DNA of 64,000 nt from Tomocerus qinae (lineage: Eukaryota; Arthropoda; Collembola; Entomobryomorpha; Tomoceridae), in contig CM034546.1 of NCBI GenBank assembly GCA_020055645.1, positions 87,110,001 through 87,174,000 on the forward strand, in the 5' to 3' direction. Made by a program: the position numbers and the translations under genes. A model generated the notes under the pieces. The model made no database searches. It saw only the letters and a list, made by a program, of their open reading frames with translations, and had not been told where the DNA came from. The stretch's first letter is position 1; each line of letters starts with the position of its first letter. Positions 12,927 to 24,275 of this stretch are shown here, piece by piece.

Positions 12927-13700
12927 CGTTATATTAATCCGTAATCCTTAAAAAGGCTCACCACGCCTGCATAGCAACCGCATGGGCCTATCTAAATGCG
13001 TGTTAAAAAATGCTTTACATCAAGCTTTATTCCTCCCGAAGGATAAGGCCGATTTTTATGGAACTTACATTTTTGGAATCCTGGACTATCGAGGAACACA
13101 CGAAGGTTCTTGGATTTTTGATATCGTTGCTTTTAATATCATATTCAGATAACTTTTCCAGCTCATTTTTAATCCTATTAATTTATCATTTGTTTTTGGC
13201 TGGCGAAGCAGTGAGCTCTGAAGGAATCGTGACTGGAGAAGAATAGGCCACCCAATTAGCTTGATGGGTGGTCTATTGATTCTCAATTACGATTTCTTCG
13301 CAGCTCACTGCTTCGCCAACAAAGAACAAAAGACCAATTAATAGAATTAAAAATGAACTGTATTATGAAATTGAAAGTTAGCTGAATATGATAATAAATG
13401 GTGCAAAAAAACAAAATTGTATAAAAACTAAAACTGATTCACTTTTTTTGGAATTTGATTTTTTTAAAAACATTTAAAGTAACTATATCAAAAATCCAGA
13501 AACCGTCGTTTGTTCCTCGATAGTCCAGGATTTCAAAAATGTAAGTCCCATAAAAATAGGGCTTATACTTCGGGAGCCAGAAGTAAAACATTTTTTAACA
13601 TGCATTTAGATTGGCCCGGTTGCTAATTGCTATGATGCAGGCTTGCGTAGTGAGCCTCCTTAATCCAACAAAATATTTGCGCTATATTAATCCCTATTCA
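12927..13700. mobile_element. fold-back element F1
   Basis: The left arm (12927-13140) and right arm (13471-13700) are reverse complements over more than 200 bases; both contain ATCCTGGACTATCGAGGAAC or its complement. A second, inner inverted repeat brackets the centre, with AGCTCATTTTTAATCCTATT near 13158 and its complement near 13340, and GCGAAGCAGTGAGCT near 13203 and its complement near 13300. The same inner sequence recurs at 17350-17520 in element F2, so the two belong to one fold-back family. No transposase ORF is present. The short ORFs within are products of the palindrome. Confidence 0.8.
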
Positions 13701-13887
13701 TTATTAAGTAGCGGTAGCTGCTTTATAGGAATGCCCAATCTGTCTGTCTGTATGTCCGTAAGCACGATAACTTTCGAACGGAATAAAATATTTCGTTCAA
13801 ACTTTTTTTACGCAATCTAGGGGTCAAAAGACAGATCAAGTTCCTGAATAGGCAAAATCGGCCACACCCCCTGACCAGGGGTGGGGT
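13701..13887 (+). repeat. dispersed repeat module, copy D (diverged)
   Basis: GCTGCTTTATAGGAATGCCC, a CTGT repeat, and CACGATAACTTTCGAACG reproduce the opening landmarks of the modules at 286, 667 and 2878. After about 100 bases the copies part company. It leads straight into the 132-bp tandem repeat, much as copy C leads into the 40-bp repeat. Confidence 0.6.
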
Positions 13888-14375
13888 TCGAAAATTATAA
13901 ATTGACGTAACTTCCGTTCTATGCGTCGTAAAAAGTCGTGTAATACCTCGTACGACATCAAAATGATTTAAGGAACACTATTAAGTAGGTTACAGTAATC
14001 CCCTTACAGGGGAAGGGGGTAAAAACATAAAAATTGGCATAACTTCCGTTATACTCCTCCTAAAAAATCGTTTAATACCTCGTTCGATATCAGAATGATT
14101 TAAGGAACACTATTAAGTAGGTTACAGTCATCCTCTAACAGGGGAAGGGGGTAAAATCATAAAAATTGACGTAACTTCCGTTATATTTGTCCTAAAAAAT
14201 CGTTTAATACCTCGTTCGATATCAAAATGATTTAAGGAACACTATTAAGTAGGTTGCAGTCATCCCCTAACAGGGGAAGGGGGTAAAATCATAAAAATTG
14301 ACGTAACTTCCGTTATACTCGTCCTAAAAAATCGTTTAATACCTCGTTCGATATCAGAATGATTTAAGGAACATT
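13888..14375 (+). repeat. 132-bp tandem repeat, about 3.7 copies
   Basis: The landmark CTTCCGTT recurs at 13911, 14043, 14175 and 14307, exactly 132 bases apart each time. Each unit holds TTAAGGAACACTATTAAGTA and an AGGGGAAGGGGGTAAAA tract. The first unit is the most diverged, and units 2 to 4 are nearly identical. No ORF runs through it. Confidence 0.9.
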
Positions 14376-14617
14376 ATTAAACTAAAAATAGACACTGTTT
14401 TACTCTTTTGCCGCTACTTTTTTACATCCATTTGTACATGGTTTATTCATAATCCCTATTTATTTCATAAATGTGGCCGTCAAAAATAATTTCAGTCTTT
14501 TGTGGCCGCCACGACCACCACCCACTTCCTACACTCCAACCAAGAGTTGTATGAATGCCAAAATAAGCTCTAGTAAATACTATTTTTCTTATGGAAGCAA
14601 GCCTTATACGCCTACAG

Positions 14618-15209
14618 CAGGGCATGAAAAAGTCAGGGTTTTTCCTAGGAAAAACCCAAAATCCAGCCTTTTTGGGTTTTTGCAGTAGCATCCGCCATCT
14701 ACTGTGGTTCACTGGACTTCTACTATTATTTTTCCATATTCAAACTTAAAATAATAAATTTATTTTGATTCTTTATTTGGGCAATCGAAGACTTTTATTA
14801 TAATGTAAGTGAAATTGTAGATTCGATTAGTAGTTTAGTTATATGAAGGTAAACTCAAAAATATTAAAGTATTGATCAAATATTCGGGTGGGAAGTTATT
14901 AAGTAGTTATTAGGTATATTGAGGCGACTTAATAATTAATATTAGACGAACTTAAAAACTATAATATTGAAAATATTCCAATTATTTCCAAAATATTGAG
15001 ATTTGTTTATCTCAATATTTTGGATTGACAAATAAATACTTGTATCAGTTGTCTATTACGTTGATTCGTTGATTAAGGGATTGGAATAACGGATATTTTA
15101 AACTAGACTTCTTGTAAATATTCTGCTCTAATCCTTAGGGTTTCAAATTGCCCCATTTCATAGCAAAAACCCTACCCAATAACCCGGTTTTTGGGTTTTT
15201 TATACCCTG
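14618..15209. mobile_element. hAT-like non-autonomous element 2
   Basis: The termini are CAGGGCATGAAAAAGTCAGG and GGGTTTTTTATACCCTG, flanked on both sides by the perfect 8-bp duplication GCCTACAG (14610-14617 and 15210-15217). The terminal GGGTTTTT/AAAAACCC tracts resemble those of the element at 8966, so both may be mobilised by the same hAT transposase. The interior is AT-rich and non-coding. Confidence 0.88.
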
Positions 15210-15309
15210 GCCTACAGTCGTGTAAGTTTTCAATGGTGTCTCGTAAGTTATTCCGTTTCCGTTACAATGGTTTATGATTTTATTTAAATACTTAAAAAAT
15301 ATATCAAAA

Positions 15310-15732
15310 TTATTGTAACGCACCAGACAGGGAAAGGCTGTTAGCAGTGCTACTGGGACAATTTGAGCGATCTAATGAAGAGTGAGTTGACGATGAGCTC
15401 TGAGAGTAGGAGATACGAGAAGCGAGCCATGAAGACGAATCTGACCATAGTTTTTTCCCTGAATTTGCCAATCCGGTAGGACTCAGAAAATCTGAATCTG
15501 AATATTCTGACATTGTGGATGCTGGTGTTGCAGGCTCTGTATTCATTGACGAAGTAGAAGGAAGTCTTCCGCCCCCAAAAAAGATTTGATGATGTTGGCT
15601 ATCGTTGGACATAATTATTTTCTTATAATTTGTGTTTCCCTTTTTGAATTGTCTAACAGTTGCTATCATGCATGGGTCCAGTATCTGTCTTAAATCTGTA
15701 GATGAACCTTCGACCGACGGGGGTGTTTTCAT
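15310..15732 (-). CDS. serine-rich hypothetical ORF
   Basis: A 140-codon minus-strand ORF starts at the ATG at 15732 with an in-frame stop upstream. The first 60 residues are mixed; the rest is dominated by Ser, Thr and Pro and acidic residues (for example STSSMNTEPATPASTMSEYS). I see no catalytic motif, signal peptide or membrane segment, and no neighbour suggests a role. The composition is unlike that of the repeat-derived ORFs nearby and looks protein-like. It could be an exon or a processed copy of a regulatory protein with a disordered tail, or chance. I do not recognise it. Confidence 0.35.
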   Translation of the reverse strand: MKTPPSVEGSSTDLRQILDPCMIATVRQFKKGNTNYKKIIMSNDSQHHQIFFGGGRLPSTSSMNTEPATPASTMSEYSDSDFLSPTGLANSGKKLWSDSSSWLASRISYSQSSSSTHSSLDRSNCPSSTANSLSLSGALQ

Positions 15733-16099
15733 GTCATCACAGTAATCATTAAAACTCTTGTATTAGTCATTGGTCCACATTCACATTTTTACAAAGTCAC
15801 AGAGAACACACTTCCACAAACTCAAAATCACAATGCACTTTATTATCAACGTGAACGTAAAACACAGGAAGCACTTAACTCAATCATATATTATTCTGTC
15901 CTGTCCTATATGGGTTCAAGGGTTCATAGCATGTGGCCTTAACCATTGATAAGAATGCATACTCGTTGGATTTGGCGTTAAATTGATAGATTTTTGTGTT
16001 GTTCTGAATTGTAGATTATAGACTATAATATGCTTCCAGGCGTTAACTGTGCGTCAGCTTTCTGTCATCCATCCCATTGTTCTTGTGCAATGTGTAGGG
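15733..16099. other. no gene recognised
   Basis: Unremarkable AT-rich sequence between the serine-rich ORF and fold-back element F2. No repeat, RNA gene or promoter motif is evident to me. Confidence 0.5.
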
Positions 16100-16142
16100 A
16101 TTACGGATAACTTGTATAAATTATTTCGTATATACTGTTAAT

Positions 16143-16881
16143 GGCTGAATTTAGGCAGCGGTACTTTGTTGCCACTGTCCCCGCTGTTGCCGCTGGGAGG
16201 TTTGGGGGGGGGGGGGGTTAGCGGCAACAACATAATAGCGGAGACAGTGGCAACAGCGGCGGCAACACAGCTAAAACCACTAGCGGCCTGACCAGCGGCA
16301 ACAGAGACACATTGGCTGAATTTAGGCAGCGGGATCTCGTTGCTTCAATTGCCCCCGTTGCCCCAAGTTAAGCCAATTAACCTATCGTCTTTTCCATTTG
16401 CTCCCAGTGTCCCAGTCACTATTTTTGCATCATTTTTGACCTAACCTAATTAAAAATAAACATGTTCCATTTTTGTTATGCATTAACAATAAAACAGTTT
16501 ATTTTTTATTAGGTTAGGTCAAAAAAGAGGCAAAAGTAGTGACGGGAGGCAACTTATTAAAGTAATAGGTAAAGTGACTAAGCATGGGGCAACGGGGGCA
16601 ATTGAGGCAATGAGATCCCGGTGCCTAAATTCAGCCGACACATTAATTAGGCTTAGCGGCAACAGAGGAAATCAGATTAATGTGTCTCTGTTTCCACTAG
16701 TGGTTTTAGCTGTGTCGCCGCTAGTGGATTTTGCGTGTCGCCGCTGTTGCCCATTGTGGTTTTTGTGTGTCGCCACTGTTTCCGCTTTTATGCCGTTGCC
16801 GCTGACCCCCCTTACCCCCTAGCGGCAACAGCGGCGACAACGGGGACAGTGGCAACAAAGTGCCGCTGCCTAAATTCAGCC
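16143..16881. mobile_element. MITE with 8-bp TSD, outer copy
   Basis: The terminal inverted repeat GGCTGAATTTAGGCAGCGG opens the element and its complement closes it at 16881. The 8-bp duplication CTGTTAAT lies at 16135-16142 and 16882-16889. The subterminal parts are GC-rich, with repeated GCGGCAACA/TGTTGCCGC blocks. A run of 14 G occurs at 16204-16217. The 8-bp duplication fits hAT, Merlin or P-like superfamilies; the GG terminus does not settle which. It interrupts the left arm of F2 and so inserted later. Confidence 0.9.
16314..16636. mobile_element. MITE of the same family nested inside the outer copy
   Basis: The same terminus, GGCTGAATTTAGGCAGCGG, appears at 16314 and its complement ends at 16636. 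The flanks are a second, different perfect 8-bp duplication, GACACATT (16306-16313 and 16637-16644). The interior is palindromic (GACCTAACCTAAT near 16438 with ATTAGGTTAGGTC near 16508). This is a younger insertion into the outer copy. Confidence 0.92.
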
Positions 16882-18159
16882 CTGTTAATTTCTCGTAGCG
16901 ATGGTATTACCCATTGCGGAGTGGCACTTGGATACGCATTCTGATTGGCTGAAATTTTTTGAAATCCAGCCTTCTGATTGGCTATTGCTATAACGAATAT
17001 TTATAGATTCCCCAGATGGGGAAATTTTAGCAATACTTTACAATTTACTACAAATTGCAATGCACTACATGAATTTCATACACAGGATATTCGTATATTC
17101 GTCGTAACTGATTCTGATATCGGAGATTGCAGTGCGGACGTACCTAAAGAAGGAGAAATTCTAGCGTTGATCTCCATCAAAACTCAATTCCTGTGTCCTT
17201 TACCGAAGGAAAATAAAGGAGTTTCTGATGGAGATCCTTCTGTCGAACATCATCGAGCACTATGTGTATCCCTATATGTAAATATTTTATTTTTATTATT
17301 TATTTATGATCCCTATAAGTTTTTGCTATCTATATTAACCCTATTCAGCGTTCTTTTCTAGCTCATTTATAATCCTATTATTTGGTATTTTTGTTTGAAG
17401 AATTATAGACCACACAGTTGGGTGGTCTACTGATTTTCATCACGATTACTTTACACAGCCCATTGCTTCCCCAGCCGCAAACAAAAATACCAAATAATAG
17501 GATTATAAATGAGCTAGAAAAGAACGCTGAATAAGGTAATATTTTGAACTATTATTATGCATTTTAATTATTTTAATTTTCAAATTTCAGTACTGATAGA
17601 TAAGATTATTATTTGTTAAGATAGTATATAGCATCTCTCCTTATTTGTTAGCTAACTTTCAGACTTTATGCAAAATCCTTCTGTGTATAATATTATTATG
17701 GTCTAGGTTGGAGTCGTATTAAATTCTGTATGTTATTGTTATTGCTATTATAGGTAGAGTAAAATTATGGGTTTGCTACAGTCAAAATGTCAATGCAGTA
17801 AAATAAAACCTAATGTGTCATCTTTTTGAAGCGGAGGCAGTTTATCAATATTCACATTTCACACTTCAACATCAGGGATTTTAATTACTATACGCGGTAA
17901 ATGATTCATAGCAGAATGAGAACGTTACCTTGCAAAGTTATAATCTTTGTGTGCATCCTGTGTATGGTATTCATTTAGTGCATTGCAATTTGTAGTAAAT
18001 TGTTGCTAAAATTCCCCCATCTGGGGAATCTATAAAATATTCGTTATAGCAATAGCCAATCAGAAGGCTGGATTTCAAAAAATTTCAGCCAATCAGAATG
18101 CGTATCCAAGTGCCACTCCGCAATGGGTAATACCATCGCTACGAGGAATTAACAGTAGC

Positions 18160-18541
18160 TTCACTCAGGGCTGGTTGCGCAAACTTGCAAACCGCAAAGT
18201 TTGCGAATTTGCAAACGAATGCGAAGGCGGAAACTTTTTTGAACGCAATAGAAACATCCCATTGGTCCAAACGATTGCGTTCTGATCGCAAAAATGCGAG
18301 CCGAAAAGGCATGTTTATTTTTGCGACATCTTATCAATCGGTCTATGTTTGTGCTTGTAACCACAGCAACGGTTTTGGGTATATGTAACTTGCATTCAAA
18401 AGTTATGACAAGGTATAAATTATGCTTTCGAGTTGCAAAATCAACTCAGCTGAACTCTAGAGCACGTTTGCAAAGTGATTCCACGCATGCGTGGTAGATT
18501 TGCGACTTTGCGATTTCGCACGTTTGCGAAGGCTCTGAGTG
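18160..18541. mobile_element. probable hAT-like MITE in the right arm of F2
   Basis: The ends CACTCAGGGCTGG and its imperfect complement AGGCTCTGAGTG are inverted. Both subterminal regions are rich in GCAAAC/GTTTGCG motifs. A clear 8-bp duplication was not found, so the superfamily is tentative. The short ORFs on both strands here are not recognisable. Confidence 0.55.
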
Positions 18542-18862
18542 GGGCTAGTATGAGTTATGAGTGAAGTGTGAAGTCTTGTATATGCCAATGGATATTTTGT
18601 ATATGCTCTTAGCATGGATTATTATGATAATTACCATGATTATTAATACAGCATTACTATCCCTTATATTGATGCTCATGCGTTCGAATTTGTATTAATC
18701 TTTTACTTAATGTCAATAATCTATGCTAAAAGAGCATATATGGGATATCCATTTGCGTATACAAGTTGTCACTATCCATATACGGGATATCCTTGTGCAT
18801 ATGCAAGTTGTCACTACCCTCATATACGAAATAATTTATACAAGTTATCCGGATAACCAATG

Positions 18863-20139
18863 TGTACTGCATTAAAATGTTATGCATGATCATCGAAAAT
18901 AGACTGAAAAATGTTATTGCAACAAATGAATGATTTGTTATTCATTCTAATAAATTAATAGTTTTAGTAATATAAGAACATGATCAACTAAGACATTTAC
19001 TATTTACTTGCTGAGTGCTAGTGTAGAAACCAAAAATTCCGATGTTATGTGCATTGAGCATCATCATCATCATCATCATCATCATGTCCCATATTCCACT
19101 CCACATATTCCACATCCATTTGACTTTAAAGCCTTTGGTCGTAAGGTAAACACTTCTGTTGATAGCCGGAAATGAAAATTAAAAAAAATAATTTATTATA
19201 AAATTAGGAAATCTAATAAGATGTAGAGTTCTACTTCTACTGCATTTACAATATATATAATAATTATGTCTAGAATTAGTGAGTTACGTTACGTCTAGAA
19301 TTTAGACTAGACTATATTATGGAAAAACCTTGATTAGAATATCCCATAATCAATATTCATTGTCATTATACATCATGTCATAATATTCGTAATCGTATAC
19401 ATATTAATTCATTTTACATTACAATTTGAATTACAGACAACAGGCATATGCTGTATGCTGAAAGGAATAGTTAACAATAAGCTGTCAATGGACAACTGCA
19501 AATTAAATTAAATTTAAAAGGAAGGACATGTAAATGGAAAAGTACATTTGTTATTATTTACTGATGAGAATAAATTTTCTAATTATTCTTGATTATTATT
19601 ATTATTTATTTTCTAATTAATACTTACTTACAATAATCAGCAATCAATTTACGTCTTGAGGAATCACGGGACGGGAATCACAACACCATCTAATCAAGAC
19701 TTCCTGTATTCTATTCTTATTATTTCATAATAAGAGAATCAAGAGTCTGAGTAAAATGTTTTGAAAATCACTTTGGATACGAGGTATTTTAATTCCAAAT
19801 CCCTCCCCTTCTCCTTGGAATAAATTGACACAAAACTGTATACCTTACAGTGGTACATAGTGATAATCACTATAGAAGAATACTTTAGTTGGCCAATTTA
19901 TTCTGAAAAGAAGAATAGGGGAAAATGAGGGAAAAATGAAAAATGAGGGAAAAGACCCCAGACTAAACACCATCAACGAAAAGAAAAGGATTGAATAGGA
20001 TATATTAATAGATATTGGAATTTTTGGAATACAATAACTGAATTATTTAGATAGTTTGTTTTTGGTGGCAAAGTAGTTTTGTTTCATTGAACAATCTTTA
20101 ATCACCGTACCGCGGGAAATACACATTTCTTTATTTATA
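18863..20139. other. no gene recognised
   Basis: AT-rich sequence without a supported gene. It includes the short microsatellite listed separately at 19058 and GGGAAAAATGAAAAATGAGG-type purine-rich text near 19,920-19,950. Confidence 0.5.
19058..19085 (+). repeat. (ATC)n microsatellite
   Basis: About nine tandem CAT/ATC triplets. It is a simple repeat with no surrounding ORF. Confidence 0.95.
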
Positions 20140-21636
20140 CTAGTAAGGTTACCCGTCCTACGGACGGGGCAGTAACAGGGCGCTTGAATATTCGAAAAAG
20201 AAAATTTAAAAAAATTTAAATATTTACTTTTAAAGTTTAAAACTTGATTTAAAAAATTTTAACCTTAAGGCTACTAATTTTACACTGAAAGTATTAGGCA
20301 AAACTTCATTATATACTCTTAGAAGCAAAATACTACTTTTACTTTTCCACAAAATACAACTTATTTTGTGGAAAAGTACCAACCAATGACCGAGTCTAGA
20401 TGTAACAGACCACACTTAATCTACCCAAATGTTTTACGTTTTTGTCTTTATTGATAAATAAGAAACCCTTAAAGTAAAAAATCGAATCTATACCCGTGTT
20501 TACTAAGTTTTGGAATTGAGTTTGATGTCTCCCACTCATGCTACACCATTATGAATTTGAGTTGAAAGTTACCCAATCACGCCACACCATTAGGAATTTG
20601 AGTTGGAAGTCTCCCAATCATGGTACACCATTTAGGAATTTGAGTTAGAGGTTTCCGACTTATGAACTCACTCCTCTCCTTTTTCCTATTAAGTTTATTA
20701 AGCCGAGAATATTATTTTATTTCGTGTGTGTGTTGAGAGCCTGTATTTGTTTGTAACATTTCAACGCTACTCAGCCAAATTCAGGCTCTCGAACAATAAC
20801 ACACACATCCACATTAAATGCAAACAACTTATATAAACATGATGATGATTACGATCATATCATTATAGAAAGCAAAAATTGTTACATCTTTCGTTCTTTA
20901 ATTCTGTATGTTTTTGCTATTACATGCTCTTTAAAATTTAATTTTAAACCTCCTGTTAAGATTTTAATTTTATCCTCGTTTTAACATTTAAATTTTTAAC
21001 CGCCTTTTATCATTTTAAATTTGAACCCCTTAATACTTTAATTTTGAAACAAATCTTAACATTTTTATCCAGTAAAACTACACCCCTTAACAATTTTAAT
21101 TTGAACCCACCCTTAACAGTTTTAATTTGAACCCACCCTTAACAATTTTAATTTGAACCCACCCTTAACAATTTTAATTTGAACCCACCCTTAACAATTT
21201 TAATTTGAACCCACCTTTAACAATTTTAATTTGAACCCACCTTTAACAATTTTAATTTGAACCCACCCTTATCAATTTTAATTTAAACCCTCAGACCTCC
21301 CCCCCCTCACTTTTCCTTACCAAACAGATGACAACCCTGACAGCAGATAGCAAATGGACTACAGACAGCAGATGGTCATCATACAGCAGATGGTCAACAG
21401 ACAACAGATGGACAACAGACAACAGATGGACAACAGACAACAGATGGACAACAGATATGAGCAGAGAAGGAGATCGAATACGATCTCGCTTGATTTCAAA
21501 ACTTGGCTCTGCCAGTTTGAAATTGTTCCCTCTCGGTCCGTTAGATTCCACTTCTGTGCTGCTTTGAGAGCAAAGAGGTAGAATGTTTTGCGTGTGTGAA
21601 ACCATATTATATATATGAACTATAGTACTATAAGGA
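20140..21636 (-). mobile_element. non-autonomous Helitron-like element, left copy
   Basis: Read on the minus strand, the element ends with a hairpin (stem CCCGTCC/GGACGGG, loop GTA) followed by TAACCTTACTAG and then a host T. This is the layout of a Helitron 3' end: a hairpin about 10 bases upstream of a CTRR terminus, inserted before T. The 5' end is less certain; a TCC start at 21636 is the best candidate. The body matches the plus-strand copy at 30502-33211 throughout, including a hairpin module at 20723-20806 and about 8 units of a 26-bp repeat. No Rep/helicase gene is present. Confidence 0.75.
21083..21294 (-). repeat. 26-bp minisatellite in left Helitron, about 8 copies
   Basis: Unit landmarks are CCCTTAACAATTTTAATTTG then AACCCA. 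The array in the right copy (30862-32341) is the same unit in inverse orientation, with about 57 copies. The unit is outside any supported ORF. Confidence 0.9.
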
Positions 21637-21734
21637 GTATTATAGTTAAGTCTCTTCTACAGGAATAGTGCCGTGCGCAAAAAGTGCACGAGCTTTGCAA
21701 GCTTTTTATGTATAAGGATGTTTGTAACCTTCTA

Positions 21735-24275
21735 TAACCCCCTTTCTTAATTCCCGATCGTAGCCCAACTCCCCTGAACTAGTTGACTAGTAACTACTGT
21801 TCATCCAAGAGAATTAGTCAGTCCAAAAGCTGAAAGGTTATTTGGCATATTTAAATGTTACTATGGTTATTTGTATTTCTGCCTCCAGTTAAATAAAATT
21901 TACCAGTGAACTAAAATTTCAAAATCGCTAACACGTAAAATGCCACACAGGACTGACTAATTTCCTTGGATGAACAGTAGGCTTGATTGCTGGCAGCAAA
22001 CAGCCTAGGGTCGTTCATTGTCTTATTTACACCCAAAATTGTAACGATATTCGTTACAAACAGAGTTAATGGCCGACACGAGGCGAGGCAGAAATGAGGG
22101 AAGGCGGCCAGAATTAATTTTTACAATTGGTGCTAATAATTATTGTAAAGTCGACTAGTTTACTAGATCCGAATAAATTAGACAAGTTTCGAATAAATTC
22201 GACAAGTTTCGAATAAATTCGACAAGTTTCGAATAAATTCGACAAGTTTCGAATAAATTCGACAAGTTTCGAATAAATTCGACAAGTTTCGAATAAATTC
22301 GACAAGTTTCGAATAAATTCGACAAGTTTCGAATAAAGTCGACAAGCTTCGAATAAATTCGACAAGTTTCGAATAAATTCGACAAGTTTCGAATAAATTC
22401 GACAAGCTTCGAATAAATTCGACAAGCTTCGAATAAATTCGACAAGTTTCGAATAAATTCGACAAGTTTCGAATAAATTCGACAAGTTTCGAATAAATTC
22501 GAAAAGTTTCGAATAAATTCGACAAGTTTCGAATAAATTCAGCAAGTTTCGAGTAAATTTGACAAGTTTCGAATAAATTTGACAAGTTTAGAATAAATTC
22601 GACAAGTTTCGAATAAATTCGGCAAGTTTCGTATAAATTCGGCAAGTTTCGTATAAATTCAGCAAGTTTCGAATAAATTCAGCAAGTTTCGAATAAATTC
22701 AGCAAGTTTCGAATAGGAGTTTATCTCCTATGTATGCGTTTACCCTTTCTCTCATTCGTAAAAACGAAGTTTTTTTGAACAAGTGAATACTAATTTCGAT
22801 TTCAACTATATCTTCATTTATGCCATTATACAAAAGCATCATGTAATAGCGTGTACTATAAAACATAAAAATACATGTTTATGTACAATTTGCTAGAAGA
22901 AAATCACACTGATTAATAAATGAAAATATAAGATTGTAGTGTACTTATTTTGAAAAACAACTGCCAACAATGCGTGTAAATAACGGCTAATAACTAATGC
23001 AATCAATTTTATTTAATCATTAAAATATCTGTGTCTATCAGTTTATTATCAATGGCAAAATCAGTACAAAATTGAAATTGAATTGTATTTATTTTCTTAC
23101 TGACTCCAAAAGTGTATTTTTTAATTCCTTCCAAAAAGAATTTCGAGCTGAAATTTCAAAACTTTCTGGTGGGTCTATTCCATTCATTGCACATATAGCG
23201 GCCTTAAATAACTTTTAATTATATGCAAAATATTTTCAATGATATCTTGTATTTGTAAATTTAAAAGTAAATCTAATTAATTAGTTTGTACTACTTCATA
23301 GAGAGAGATGTATACGCAGTGTAGTAGTGGTGATAATATAGATGCAAAATGTTATGATTATATGTTTGTTCGTTTGTTCAGACTGCTTAGTGAAGTAATA
23401 ATCAATTGTAACACATGCAAGCAGTTGCTCTGTTCAGCAAGTAAGCATCATAGAGTTGAGTACAGTGTATTAGTTTGCGATTATGCTAAAAGTGTTCGTC
23501 AGTATTTTCCTATCCTATCACAAGTCTGTAGTTCAATTTTAGTGTTGAAATAAATATTTCCCTTGGGAATGGTTTATGAAAATCATATAAAATTTTGCTA
23601 TGGAATTCTGTGCTCTGATAGGTCAATTTCAAAAATGCATCCACCAATCAGAAGCGATTTTCACCGCGGTTATTATTTGAAAAATATCTCTTAGTGATAA
23701 TTTGTACAGTAAACCAGGAGTAACGTTTATAACAGTAAGCAAACAGCACAGCAAAGTAGGGTTAAAGAAAAACGGATCCTTTACTGTGTTATTTAGCCCC
23801 ATTTTGACTTTTGCCCACTAGCCACCTGACATTTTGCCCGCCCACTAGCCACTTTTACCCCCTAGCCACCCGCCCACTAGCCGGTGACTAATAAAACTCT
23901 GCCAGTAACCCACGACTATGTGCTACAGACTGATTGTAACAATTACTTCTGGCCGCCTCCCCTCATTTCCTCCTCGCCTCGCTGTCGGCCATCAACTCGT
24001 TTGTAGTTTGTACCACGTGAGGAGTGGAAACAAGAATGCAAATAAACACACACAACGTCTTTCCACTCTTGTGTAAGCTACCAAGAGTCGGGTTTTCACG
24101 ACAACTGAACTAGATGAATAATTAAAATTATTTTTTGGTAGAAACACTGTTTTGGATGGAGTCTATCATCTATCCGAGATGGTAGTAAAAGGATATACAT
24201 CTTCAAAATTATTAATCTAGTTCAGGGGAGTGGGGCTAGGATCGTAGGATCGGGAATAAAGAAAGGCTGGGCTAA
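21735..24275. mobile_element. inverted-repeat element F3 between the Helitrons
   Basis: Two pairs of inverted segments frame this stretch. 21736-21785 (with AACTCCCCTGAACTAG) pairs with about 24225-24275, and 22040-22130 (GGCCGACACGAGGCGAGG) pairs with about 23935-24010. The interior includes a 20-bp minisatellite and about 1.2 kb of AT-rich sequence with no recognised gene. A short GC-richer patch at 23,810-23,885 repeats CCCACTAGCCAC several times. Element ends and target duplication are not resolved. Confidence 0.65.
22168..22715 (-). repeat. 20-bp minisatellite, about 27 copies
   Basis: The unit is GACAAGTTTCGAATAAATTC, with variants GACAAGCTTC, AGCAAGTTTC and GGCAAGTTTC. Because 20 is not a multiple of 3, a reading frame cycles through all three phases every 60 bases. 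The minus strand lacks stops in all three phases, giving overlapping ORFs of 96-155 codons with a period of 20 residues. These are artefacts of the repeat. Confidence 0.95.

Larger units (their letters stand above)
16100..18862. mobile_element. large fold-back element F2 with nested insertions
   Basis: Inverted arms can be paired as 16882-17085 with 17945-18155 (about 200 bases, near-perfect, containing CTGATTGGCTGAAATTTTTT) and 16100-16135 with about 18820-18862 (ACTTGTATAAATTATTTCGT). An inner palindrome at 17343-17530 shares sequence with element F1. The left arm is interrupted by a MITE at 16143-16881, the right arm by a second insertion around 18160-18540. Apparent ORFs such as 16978-17361 run through palindrome sequence and resemble no known protein. 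Confidence 0.75.

Noticed and set aside
16574-16944. Overlapping plus-strand ORFs in the GC-rich part of F2
   Set aside because: They lie in MITE terminal sequence with GCGGCAACA blocks and have no recognisable domain.
18160-18541. An 8-bp target duplication for the CACTCAGGG element
   Set aside because: No flanking 8-mer pair matched under the plausible end choices I tried, so the duplication is not claimed.
21291-21605. ORFs with VVHLLSV or DNRWTT repeats as proteins
   Set aside because: They arise from a short run of GACAACAGATG-like direct repeats inside the left Helitron-like copy, and both strands are open.
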